From positions 3,449,998-3,513,997 of the forward strand of contig NC_064045.1 of NCBI RefSeq assembly GCF_932526225.1: 64,000 nucleotides of DNA, in the 5' to 3' direction. The notes below the pieces were generated by a model. It made no database searches and was not told the DNA's origin. It saw only the letters and a list, made by a program, of their open reading frames with translations. Made by a program: the position numbers and the translations under genes. How positions within the stretch are numbered: position 1 is the first letter of the stretch; every line of letters starts with the position of its first letter. Positions 12,999 through 25,400 of the stretch are shown piece by piece. The DNA comes from Nematostella vectensis. Lineage: Eukaryota > Cnidaria > Anthozoa > Actiniaria > Edwardsiidae.

Positions 12999-13345
12999 TG
13001 TCTGTTGTTTTTCTAGTTATACCACCTAGTTATTCTACAGCTTGTCTGTTGTTTTTCTAGTCATACCACCTAGTTATTCTACAGCTTGTCTGTAGTCTTT
13101 CTAGTCATACCACCTAGTTATTCTACAGCTTGTCTGTTGTTTTTCTAGTTATATCACCTAGTTATTCTACAGCTTGTCTGTTGTTTTTCTAGTTATACCA
13201 CCTAGTTATTCTACAGCTTGTCTGTAGTCTTTCTAGTTATACCATCAAGTTATTCTACAGCTTGTCATAGTCTTTCTAGTTATACCACCTAGTTATTCTA
13301 CAGCTTGTCTGTAAGTTTTCCTAGTCATACCACTCAGTTTTTCTT
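12999..13345 (+). repeat. 44-bp minisatellite, about 8 copies
   Basis: The unit is approximately ttattctacagcttgtctgt followed by tgtttttctagtcataccac and ctag. It is repeated about eight times with point differences and degrades after 13,320. It is not in a recognised gene. Confidence 0.85.
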
Positions 13346-15993
13346 CCTTTGTTAGTTTGTTTTTAGTCATACCACTTATAGCTATTCTACAGCTTGTACA
13401 GCAATTCCAAGTCATTTGCTGGTTTTGTCAGCATCATTGCAATTCCAAGTCATTTGCTGGTTTTTTTTCAGCAAGACAAAGACTGCAGATGCAACGTGAT
13501 GACGTAAGCTTCTGCATGCCATCAGCATTCCAGCACGCCTTGCCGTGCTACGCTTCATCGAATTCTTGCATACATTGGACTTCATTTTTGGTAGTAAACT
13601 TTTGCATGCTTTCTAGTTCAGTTTTACGTTATTTTATCAAAACATACAAATCTTATAACTTAAAAAATCTTTGACAAAACTGTCCTTTTGCACCCTTATT
13701 TCCCTTCAAAAGTTTATATCTCCAGAACATATAAATATACCAACGCATAGAACTATTTCCGGCTGCACCGGAGAAGCTGTGTATCGTAACCCGCAGTGCT
13801 TCATGGGTATCAAGTAAATAAGCAAATAAAAGTAAATAAAATACTAATCCAGGCTTCAAAAGCTGTAGAATTCTTGTTCGTGCTCTTATAGATATTCACA
13901 TGGCTTTCAGATACCAGGATTCAGCCATTCTACGTTGCCCATGGAGCCCGCGGGTTACATGAATGACATACGAAACTCGAAACAAGTCATTTAAAAAAAT
14001 CGATATCTATGGAATAAAATCACCCAGAGAAGAGAAGTCTAAATAAAAAGCATCTAAAACAATTATTCGACGTTTGACGTCGTAAAATCCAGGTCCCAAT
14101 GTATTTCACCACACAAATTTCCTGTAAAGAAGTCAAGCGAAAATGCATTTCTAAAATCGTTTTTTCGCCCTTGTAATACCAAGTTGTTGGCATAGAGAAT
14201 TATTCCATTGCTTTTCACGAGAAAAATCAAAAGTACAGAGTAAAAATACCAGAAGTCAAAAAAAGGTTTCCCGCGCTTTACGACAACGACAGATAAAAAA
14301 ATTTCAGAAGTCACAGCCATAAAGGGCTTCCCTTGCTTCCCTAGTCCCTACTAAACAAAGAGTAAAAATACCAGAAGAAGCAGTCATGAAAAATTGTCCA
14401 ACAATTTGCTAGACAAAAAATTACACATCTAAACAATCAAAACATGGCCAAATCATAAGTACTTCCTATTCCTCCCCCTCTTAATAGAAAATCATTCATT
14501 GGCATTGTTGGATTAGGAAACCCAAAATCTTTACTTTTTTTAGTTGTTTCCGTGATTAACGTCAATTGGTTTATTGTCTTTACTGTTTGGCCAAACCACA
14601 GAATGATGCTGACATGTCAGGCTTCAGTGCTTCATCTAGAAATGTCCTAAACAAATACCGACTTCATTCGATACGACTCGCTTCGACCTGACCTTCGGCA
14701 TTCAATCATTACTTCGCCAAGTACTCGACTCGTTCTCGACAGGGCCAAAACACCACGAAAAATCTCTCAGAGTTTTTTTTAACCTGCATTATACTATTCT
14801 GAGCATAATATAATAGAATCTGAGCAGTGAATATATTACAAATCCTTTTTAACCAGGGTTTACCTTTATTCCGTTAGTTTCCATCATATTTGATTGCTTA
14901 ACAACCTCCCTACATTTTTATGTGATGAAACTTTTCTTGATCTAAATATTTCCCCCTGAGAAACACTTGCTCTTTTTCTTTTAGAGCGTTTTTTGATTAA
15001 GAAAAAGTTGAGCAATCACAAATTATTATTCATCCAAGAAGGCCGTAATCTGATTAATCAGTTAATTTATTCTTCAGAATGAATTGCCTGTGCAAGACGC
15101 AATATAAATATGCAACATTCAACTCCACTGACTCGGAAGTTCTTTCTCTCTTTTTCCTGTCTTAATTGGAGCGTTTATTCAAACCCTCCCCAAACCTCAT
15201 TTACACAAAAGCGAAAACAAAGCATTAATTGGCCACAATCGACACCAGTTAACTTGACGTGCTAATGTAAGCCCAGTACAAATACTAATAGCCTCTTTTC
15301 ATCACCGTTAAAGAATGGCTTTAGGATAATTGCCTTATTATAGTTTAGTAATAGAGCGTGGAAGCCACACTCCGCCCTCAATTTACAATTCACACTGACT
15401 TCTACTAATGTCGGCACCGACAGTGCTGAATAGCGTATGCGCATGCGCGGGCTCTGGCGAAAACAAGCACAATCGTAGTGTTGAATCGTTCGAGTAAAGG
15501 TACGAAAGGCTGACTTCAGTCGCTGTTTTGACTTACTGCACAGCATTAAAACCATACTGTACAAAAGATTACACATTTGTTTGATAATGAGAGAGTCATA
15601 AAGAAAATTATAGCCTTAGGTTTGGTTTAGTTTTCTTAGCATTCGTCGAAATGTGACAGTCCGCCGGTAAAACGCCGCCATTTCAAAATAAAAAGGCTAG
15701 TTAAACCGCGCGGTACTAGAACTAGTCTTGCGTTTTTCAGCACTGTCGTTGGCACCTTGTAAACTCTGATTTGGAAATCTTACACAAAAGGTCCTCTTAT
15801 AATGTAATGAAATCTTTTCAAAGCATTTTACACTCACTTGGCGTTTGTGCATTGTTAGAGGGAAATGATATTGCATTCCTCAAGAGTCTGGCTACTATAA
15901 AAGAGTATACCTATCGCAAAGGGAATCACAGTTGTCACTCGTTAAAGTATTTCGATTGCTCTCTTCACTGAAAAACTTTCTTACCCTTCCACG
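13346..15993. other. Upstream region of the homeobox gene, no further gene recognised
   Basis: Several open frames of 60-105 codons exist on both strands but show no domain, splice logic or composition suggesting coding. The last few hundred bases are the presumptive promoter and 5' UTR of the homeobox gene. No clear TATA box was identified. Confidence 0.45.
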
Positions 15994-17559
15994 ATGGAAA
16001 AATCAGAGAATTCTGCTTCGACCAATACACCGAGAGCTGGCTTCTCTATTTCAAATCTTCTAGGCCTCGAAAGCGAAAACATGGAAAAGTTTCAAAAACT
16101 CGACGAATACTCGACAAGCAAAGGTAAGAAAAACAAAACCCACTAATCGGTTTTGGCGCAAATGGTCTGAACATTGTTACGGTTAGTTTATGGCTGAAAT
16201 AGGCTGAGGAAACAGAGCAATATTTACGGGATTCTTTAGTAAATGAGCGAACATAATCTACAGTTTTTAATAAGACTCCATCTTTTTTACAAAACGACAG
16301 CAGCTTTGGCGGTTTATTTTTGTAAAAAATTCTTTCGCCTAAAACTTGTTATAATATATGTTTGTCCTTAAAAAAAAACTTACAAACTCTACATCAAGCT
16401 TTACAAGTAATTCGTAACGTTACCAAATTAAGATAACGTAAAGTTCACCTGTAACATGTCTTGGATTCTTTAAAAAATAATGGTGTCGTACGCTCGTCTC
16501 CTGCGCGGATTTGATACCGGTCTTTGCCAAGTTAAGGTCCCAAAGGAATAAACCAAACACACTTTGTGCTCCAGTTTGCCTTTTAATTTTTGTTTTAATT
16601 GCTTTAGAAGTACTGTGTAAGCTACCGGAGACAGTAGATTTTCCCTACTGTTTACCCCATAAAAATAGGCTTATTTCATCGACTGACTGTGTTTCTATCT
16701 TTCTTTTATTCCAGATGAAGAAACCCCGCGCTCAACTCCCGTCAAACCAGAGAAAAGCAAGCGAAAACGCGCGTCCCCCGACCCTGAGGAGGGAAGTGAC
16801 GGGGGAAAACGCTACAGAGCCACTTTTGACAAAGCTCAGATCTTCCAGATGGAGCGAGTGTTTCTGCTCAACCACTACCCTGATGTAGCCGCGCGATCCG
16901 AACTGTCGAGGAGGACTGGACTATCGGAATCTCAAGTACAGGTGAGTTATACAATCAAGGGAAAAATAGGGGACTAAAGGGGGGGCTAAAAGGAACACTA
17001 GGGACTTCGAGGGACCTGTAGGGACCAAAACTGTCCATAGGCGCAATAACCAAAGAAGACTTGCCAATGTTAAAATAGTGCGACTAATCATTCCCCTTTT
17101 TTTTAGATTTGGTTTCAGAACCGAAGAGCTAAATGGCGCAAGCAACAGCGCAAGCGACGTCACGAGATCCCTGCCTTATTTGGACTTGGTTACCCGACAC
17201 ACCTAGCGCGCCTCTACCCAGGCTACGAACCCTACGGAATGTTCCCGTATGAGTACTACAACACAGACTTCTGGGCATGCGCACAGCAACAAATTGCCGC
17301 CATGCACTACACAGGGATCCCAGCGCCAGGTCTTAGCGTCGTACCCAGTCCACCAAGGAGTACAGAGTCCAGCCCGGTCCAGTCGCCTGTCTCGTCCCCA
17401 AGCTCTTCGCCTACTAAAGAAGTTGCGAGTGCCCCGGGCGCTAGTCAACATACTGAAGGCGGGAATCAGTTTGAGGTGAAAAATGATACAAGTTTGATGT
17501 CCTTAAGATTAAAAGCAAAGCAGCATATGGAAGAATTAGAAATAGACGTCACGGAATAA
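15994..17559 (+). CDS. PRD-class (paired-like) homeodomain transcription factor with OAR motif
   Basis: Three exons (15994-16123, 16715-16941, 17107-17559) give a 269-aa protein with consistent phases. Near the N-terminus, FSISNLLGL (residues ~17-25) is an eh1/octapeptide-like Groucho-binding motif. The homeodomain begins KRYRATF and ends IWFQNRRAKWRK. Q50, W48, F49, N51 and R53 are present and YPD is at 25-27, so it belongs to the Q50 paired-like group without a paired domain. The second intron splits homeodomain codons 46/47, an intron position typical of PRD-class genes. The C-terminus carries an OAR-like motif, SLMSLRLKAKQHMEEL, after a Pro/Ser-rich tail. Position 16 is Met instead of the nearly invariant Leu. 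The subfamily (Rx, Alx, Vsx, Gsc-like and so on) cannot be assigned; goosecoid is unlikely because position 50 is Gln. Expected role: nuclear DNA-binding regulator, probably able to repress through eh1. Confidence 0.93.
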
Positions 17560-17750
17560 TAGGCCACGAACAAACTGCAAATATTATTTTAGGAATATAA
17601 CGTTGAATTGAAAACAAACTAGGTATGGTGTCAAAAATAATAATAAGGCCAATTTTAAAAACCCTTTTTCATAGTTCTGTGTTTCAACCCAACTTTATGT
17701 TTCTTGGATTTTTTTTATGAAACAATAATTTATTTTTATATATATATATT

Positions 17751-17756
17751 AATAAA
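17751..17756 (+). terminator. Likely polyadenylation signal of the homeobox gene
   Basis: AATAAA lies 192 bp after the stop codon in AT-rich 3' flanking DNA. Further A-rich candidates follow, so the exact site is uncertain. Confidence 0.5.
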
Positions 17757-18777
17757 ATGCAAAAAAGTACAAACATTTATCACAGAGACAAGTAAAATAG
17801 TAAAACTGAGAAACTTTTGTGGAAAAAACGTTTATGGTGAACACTTTAAGTGTTAAGAACGGTTATTTGTAGTATCACTATTTATGTCACAATATTTCTA
17901 TTTATGTCAAAATTTCCACTTTATCAGGTAACTTTAACACAGATTTTCTTATATCCTACAACAAATAAAAAGTAAAAAAGTATGTTATTTTCAATAATGC
18001 AGGATTTTATCTGATGTACATATTTGTATAACATTGTATAAACAAAAGAGCTTGCATCCAGTAAATTATATGGAATTCCTATTTATAAGTATGCAAAATG
18101 GAAATAAAAATTGCAAGGAGTAAAAATGGCGTTGTTGACATTGATTTTTACTTCCAGAAAAATGGGATAAGAAATATCTTTGAAAAAAAACACACACACA
18201 CCATGATAATTCTTTGTATACAGAAGGAATGTTTAGAGGAGCCAATGAGTATGACATCCTTTTTGTAAGCATCTGTAACCAACAGCCATTTTGAAAAAAA
18301 AATCCTTTAGGTAGAAACATAATTAGGGCTATGATACCATTTAGATATACATTTTCTATTTTCTTGAGTAGTCAATTGTTTGGTTGGATGAAATTATGCT
18401 ACCAAACTACTGGGTAGGACACATTGCTCAGATCAGAATGCATTTTGTTGTAGTCTTGGGCGGTTTAGTATTTGGGTGGTGAGGATCACAACACACTCTT
18501 CTCCCATCCACCCCCCCCCCCCCCCCTTCAGTTGGCAAAAAGCAGTCTTATAATTATAGTAGAAAGATAGTAAATTTGGGTGAATACTTTAGAAAATTGT
18601 AGGCAAGCATTACAGCTGGCCTATTATTGCAAGCAACATTTGACACTCAAAATGTAGGAATTTTCTACAAATTTAGCCTATAAATAACAATAACCAGCTG
18701 TAATAAACTCAAATAAACTGCCAAATTATTTTAATAAATATCACTATATATAAATACCATACAATATACTAATCTGA

Positions 18778-21356
18778 CTATTCCTGGGAGTATAATTTCA
18801 TTTGGTCCTCAACGTCATTGTAAGAATCCACCCCAAACTTATCTTTCTGGGCGGCCATGAGATGGAAGATCTCCTCTAGCTGCTTCCTCTGAGCCCTGTT
18901 TACAGAGCACAACATTCATTAAGCATTAATGGAAGTATTTCAAAACCAGGCAGTTTTGGGTCCAAGAATCAAAGCTCCAGCTCCAACTCGGCCTTAAGGA
19001 ATGTATATGGGACAAGCAAAGGCCTCTTGTTTCTGTCTCATTTTTTCTGGCATTCCAGAGAACACTGCTAGCAGGGACCTCTAATAAAAGGTAATCAAAG
19101 CTAACTTTGCCTCCAACAAATTTTTTTCAATCTTGCCAGCAAGTTATAAGATAAATTTAACTCTCAGGATAGGGCCTAAGAGTTCGGTATTCCCAAAATT
19201 TATAACAACTTAACAGTCACCATTTGTCTTGGATTATGCCCATGTACTTACTCTCGCTCTTTCTCTTTCTCATCAGTGGAAAGAGATTTTTCCATCTCCT
19301 TGATTTTCAATCTCGATGCTTTGTAATATGTCTGTAGGTTGTTAATGCCCTTCTCTTGCATATCCTGGAAAAATTGAAGCAGAAAAATAATGGTTAAAGG
19401 ATTGTTATAAGGGAATAATAGTTGTGGTGTCAGCTTAAAGAAAGGAAAACAAATGCTGCATGGTTGTATATCAGGGCAGGCACGTGTCCAGAGGGGGGGT
19501 CTAAGGGGTCAGGCCCCCATCCAGCTCATTTGCAGAGATGTGAAATAACGTGGGGAGCCGTTAAATTATTTAAGTAGTTGGTAGAATAGTTTAGAAAGTG
19601 ATTGAGTTATGACTTTTTGTGTTTATTTAGATTGGATAAAGGTAGGTCTAGTAAACTATTTTCTGGAGCTCAGGAATGTCTTGTATATGATAAAACCATT
19701 CCCACATTGCATTTTCCTCCCAACATGCCCCTGAGGGGAGATTAGGAATACAATTTTGTATATACCTTCATTATCATATCATCATTCAGTCTAACAGCCT
19801 CCTCTAAGTCACCAGAGTCTATGAGATACGGCCTGAGCTCTTCTGGGGTAAGATTTTCTTTTTCCTCTTGTCCTGTCTCTGTGTCACCTACAGACTGAAA
19901 GACAAGAAGATTTCCATAGCAAAACAAAAACATGACCTCATAGGAGCACTAAATTCAGAGCACATATAAAGAGCTAAAAGAATCTTTCCCAGGTAACCAT
20001 AAATTTCATTGAAATAGATATCTATGCAGACATAATAAAAAAGTAGCACAAAAAATGCTACCCAAACTGAATTCATCCTGTTAGGACTTAATTGAACAGC
20101 AGTATGGGTTAGTACACCTTGTCGAGCTATTGTTTTATTACAAAGTGAGAATACTAATTTCAACCAGATATATTTTTTACCTCTGTTAGTTTATCTACAT
20201 TAATAATGCATGGGTGTACTTCTCCAGAAAAAAAGGCAATTAAGTTATTTCCTTCCAAATTTAAAGATTCCATTTTTACTTCTTTACTGCTTTTGTTCAT
20301 ACAGACATTGGTCAATAAATGTATTTTAAAAAAACATTAGAAATGTCCACTAAAAGTGACAAAGAGTGAAGATTGAAGAGAGAGGAGAGTGAAGACAGTT
20401 TTAAATTAAGATAAAATATTATAAATTTGTTTTCAGAGTTTCCATGTTCTGGAGAACTTTTTCCATGACATTCTCACTTTTAATTCCATTTGAGAAATTT
20501 AGACAAACACTACATAGCTTTTTTCAAATATTTTTTAGAACGTCATTAACATTGATAAGACCACTTTTGTTTTCAGTAAATTAAAAATTCCATGAAGTTA
20601 ACAAAAGAAGACTTACTACAATATCCCCTGTCATTAGACAAGATGATAAATCATAGGAAAAAACATTATTTGTTTAACATTCATTATTCATAAGCTGAAA
20701 TGAAATTCTTGCTCTTTTTACTGTGTAACAAAACTAGGGAAAATAATTTTATTCATTTTAGGGTATAAATATTCACATTATGTATTTTTATTTTTGTTTC
20801 CAAACAAATATTCAGATGAAACCTTCAATGACGACAGGCATTATTTTGTCATCCATTATACAGAAAATTTTATTCAGAATAGTGTTTAATGTATTTTTGC
20901 AAAAGCTGTATAATTTTGTATCTGTTATTCTATATAGCAATAACTTAAAATGTAGGGGTGAGACAAATGTAAGATCGAATGAAATAAAAAAAAATAATAA
21001 ATATAAGTAAGTACTCTAGTAAGTAACCTACCAAAACAATGACAATTTTTAATCCATAAAATAGCAGCTGAAAATGTCGCGTTAGATTCTGTCAAAATTG
21101 AGCTAAAAAATAAATAAATTTCAAGAATCACGAACGAGCACGTTAAACTGTAGCTAAACTAAAACAAAACAAGCTCGTATATTACCTCGGGGGGCTCTCG
21201 TTTGTCGGTCTTTTGACATCTCCTTGTTGTCGTCGTGATGATGTTTGAATAATCTCTGGACGCAATCTCGACGGATTTCCTCAAATAAATCCAAGTCAAA
21301 ATTACCGATAGTACGGTTAATACACCGGGAATAATTAGAGCGGTAGTGAAGTCCAT
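18778..21356 (-). CDS. MXRA7-like single-pass membrane protein
   Basis: Four exons on the minus strand (21186-21356, 19766-19894, 19252-19364, 18778-18895) encode 176 aa with phases 0, 0 and 2. The N-terminus has a membrane segment (about residues 5-25, ending in WIYLRK). An acidic/polar linker follows (GQEEKENLTPEELRPYL). The C-terminus is helical and charged: KEREAQRKQLEEIF, then DKFGVDSYNDVEDQMKLY. The last block resembles the conserved C-terminus of vertebrate matrix-remodelling-associated protein 7 (MXRA7), which has the same layout and is about 200 aa. That match is from memory of the family and should be tested. An extra open stretch ending in a GAG|GT donor at about 20,180 could be an alternative exon, but no in-phase acceptor was found. 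Molecular function of the family is poorly known. Confidence 0.75.
20886..21152 (+). repeat. Direct duplication, copy A (in intron 1 of the MXRA7-like gene)
   Basis: About 265 bp, from aatgtatttttgcaaaagct to cacgttaaactgta, repeated almost exactly at 21,796-22,217. Copy A starts only 33 bp past the exon-1 donor, so copies A and B bracket coding exon 1. Confidence 0.9.
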
Positions 21357-21795
21357 CAGACCGAAAGAAAGACTTGTTTTAGGCAGAAATCAAGTAGAGG
21401 ATAGTGCTCATTCGGTTTGTTTGATGTTTTTGTTGGTCATTTGAGAGACCGCTGACTTTTGGACGTGTGTAGAGATTTACGGACTGTTGATGGGTAGTGG
21501 CTTCAAACTCGCTATATGAGCTTTCTATCCGAAAAATGAAATAACGGAAGACTCAAACATGGCATTATTTGAATTATTTTAGCCTTCCAGAGCCTCCGAA
21601 ATATTAAAATCTTAGTAACATTCTAAAATGTCAAGTTTGACCACAGGTAGCCCAAAGCTACTATCAATGGTTATATAAATGAGGCGATCTGAAAAATAGA
21701 TTCATCGTAAAAAGTGAAACAACAAAGCTCGTAATACTTTCTCACATTCACTGTATAAACCCGATAGATTTGAGAGGGGCGCTAATTTGAATTCA

Positions 21796-22217
<422 letters not shown>

Positions 22218-22400
22218 ATAAACCCGACAGATTTTAGAAGGGCGCTTATTTGAGCGACCAAGGGAGTTATTCGTGAAAAATCGTGTTCTGCAATAACAAA
22301 GTTATAATTAATTTGATACATCTACGTGTGATTGCTACAGTCAATGGCCAAAACTGTGTGACTTTCTTACCAAACGTACGAGAGCTGTGCACATTCAGAA

Positions 22401-25400
22401 ATGACGGCTATTCTGAGGGTTTTTTTGGTGACCCTTCTTTTCCTGGTACTTGACGCTACGAACGTGTCTGCCAACAATCGCTCTACCACTTTTTCGTTCA
22501 GAAAATTTGTTGTTCGAAACACAAAGGTCTTGTTAAGAGGTAAGAATGTGAAGAACGAACAAGGACGTATTCGGTAGACCCCGCAGCACTGGAAAAAAAT
22601 AGCTCTAACAATTTTAGAGGCCCGCGTGATGCCACGCGGAACACACAGAGTCGAAACCTTTAAAGTAAAATACTTTATATTATATATAACTGTAAAGCTT
22701 AATTGATGGTGATGTATATAATATGCTTTTGTTAAAGCTCGCTGGTTTATTTTCGGGCTTTAAACGCGGTTGTTTTAGGTTTTCTCTCTTTTTCAGGAAA
22801 TGCAGAATTGACCAAACAACTTCGGAGCGTGAACAGAAAAGCAAGCAGTAACGGACGAGGTGATACAATAGGATATTAGAAATATATGACAAACAAATCT
22901 GTTATTGCATAAATTCATGATTAACCTTTCAGTAATTCTTCTAAAAATTTTTTTGTCTTTTTCAGGAGTTACAGAATTGTCCAAACAACTTCGTACAATA
23001 AAGACAAAAACAAAAAGCAACGGACAAGGTATTGCATTGAGGTATTCCAAATATCCGGGGGCGGGGTGAGATATTCTAAATATCCGGCGGGTTCAGATTT
23101 ACCCTATATCCGGGGGGGTTCAGATATTCCAAATATCCGGGGATTAGATATTTCAAATATCGGGGGAGGGGGGAGGGGTAAGGGAGATTGCAGTCATAAA
23201 TCATAGATATCAGGCAACCACATGCGCCTATCAAAGCTTTGAAAATGAAAATGAAAAAAGACTGGCTGCTTTCATTTACAGGACTGACCAACGTTCTTTC
23301 GCTTCTGAATACCATGAAGAAAGACCTCGCCTTTGTCAAGACAAGGGTCACTCCCTGCAGTAAAGGTATTGGGTCAAATACTACTTAAAGGCATTAAGCC
23401 ATCATAAAACATCAAATTAATCGAACATTTTTATTTCATGTGGAAAGGATAAATGGATAATTTGTTATTAGTAGTTACGTCTTGCTGGTAAAAGTTGCTG
23501 TTCAGCATTGCTGCCTAACCAGTGTCGCATTTTGTCATCTTAGCATAATTGCCATAGGCTGATTTTGGTCAAATCGATTATCGATCCAATTGGATAAATG
23601 GAATATAAAACTTTTTTTTAAGAATAGTTACAACGAGTTTTCATAACCTTCCCAGTAAAATAAGAGCCTGCCCTGATCATAACGCATTTAAATGGAGTTG
23701 ATTTTTAATCTTGCGTGCCAAGGCTAGTCTTCGCCTAAAATAATTTTGTTTATCTTAGGATTCTCTTATCATTCATTAATTCTAAAACTTTCATGATTAC
23801 ATATACATGGGCACACTTAATTCCCCCCCCCCTTGTTGTGTTCCGCATCGCTGGTGGAAGCCAATAAATTAATTATAATAAATAAATGTATTAACTACAT
23901 CATATCATACATAGTTTCGTTAGTTTTTAGATATATTTTGCAGATGTATAGCTACCATCTAGAAAGGCTGCAAATAAACGTTTATTATTATCATTATCAT
24001 TATCGTTATTATCATTATCATTATCATTATCTTATTATTATTAAATACATGGAAAAATTACTCGACTCTGATTGGATAAGAGTAGTGCAGTATTACCGGA
24101 CGCTGATTGGCTTAAAGAAAAATAATGTGTCTGTTTCTATAAATTTTTCCCATGTATATTATAAAAGGGTAATCATACGATTTCTCGCTCAATTTGGAAA
24201 TAATTTCCACTTGTGAGTTTTTCAAAACCTGAAATTTTACTCGCCGAAGCAGCTCGTGCAATATGAGCTTATGAAAATCTCACTCGTGCAAATTATTTCC
24301 AAATTGAACTCGAAATCGTATGATTACCTATACTTCTTATTATCATTATTACTTAATTGTCTTCTTATATTTAGTAAAAACAATAACAAAGGTGTGGCTG
24401 ACTGGGGCTCTTTAATGCTACAGGTGTGAGCTCTACGAATGTGGCGCTTCACAAGCCAGCGTCTCAGTCAAGCATCAGTTGGTATGGTAGTGCAGGACGC
24501 GCAGTTGACGGGAGTAGAAACGGAAAATATTTTGATGGTTCCTGCTCGCATACTAATGTCCAGTTCAATCCATGGTGGAGGGTAGACCTTCGGAGAAGCT
24601 TTCTTGTTCGACGCGTGTTCGTTATGAACAGGTATATAGTACGTCTTGATTGATTTTAGTTTGACAGTGCGTGCGTCTAACGGATAACGTAAATATGACG
24701 TGACATGAACAAAATGTGAAGGAGTCGAGTTGCGTGACTGTCGTCCATGGCACGCTGTAACGTCATCCGTTCATTGTGAGGTGACGGACGCCTATACCTA
24801 TATGTTTTAGACCCCGTCCCCACGTATCCGTTTACGTTTGAAAACGCAACCTTTTTGTTACGGATACGGGTACCTTCCACACGATGATGAATCGAAAACG
24901 ATGATCGAAAACGGAACGATTTGTTAACGAGCTCCAGAGAGGAACAATTTGAAAACGATACCCTTTCGGTGCCGTGGGGACGGACGAAAACGGAATCTTT
25001 CAAAAACGATGACGTGATAACTCAGGTCCAGTCCAGGTGGCGCGCGAGTACGCATGCGCTGAAAAACTTGTTATCGTTTTCGTATCGTTTCTGCGTTTTC
25101 GTGAGGACGGGTCGTATCAAAATGAAAACGCTTCGTGTGGACGCGGAACTTTTTTAAAAACGGAACAAAAGGTTGCATTTTCAAACGAAAACGGATACGT
25201 GGGGACAGGGTCTCATTCAACAACAAATGTTCTCAGTAAATGTGTGGGCAATAACGTCAAACGTGCGTGTGTACAAATGTTTTAAGTAAACGTGTGCGCA
25301 GTAACGTCAAACGTGCGTGTGTACTCTTATCGCCAACTACTTGACCATAGCTTGGGTTTTACTAGCGTTGTTGTAAAAGTTATTTTCTAGCACAAATAGT

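Noticed and set aside
16921-17479. Overlapping minus-strand and alternative-frame ORFs in the homeobox gene
   Set aside because: Shadows of exon 3, which has clear homeodomain and OAR coding.
20172-20320. Possible extra exon of the MXRA7-like gene (open minus frame ending LTEVK at a GAG|GTAAAA donor)
   Set aside because: No acceptor in the phase required by exon 1; direct joining of exon 1 to the exon at 19,894 is phase 0 and keeps the family layout.
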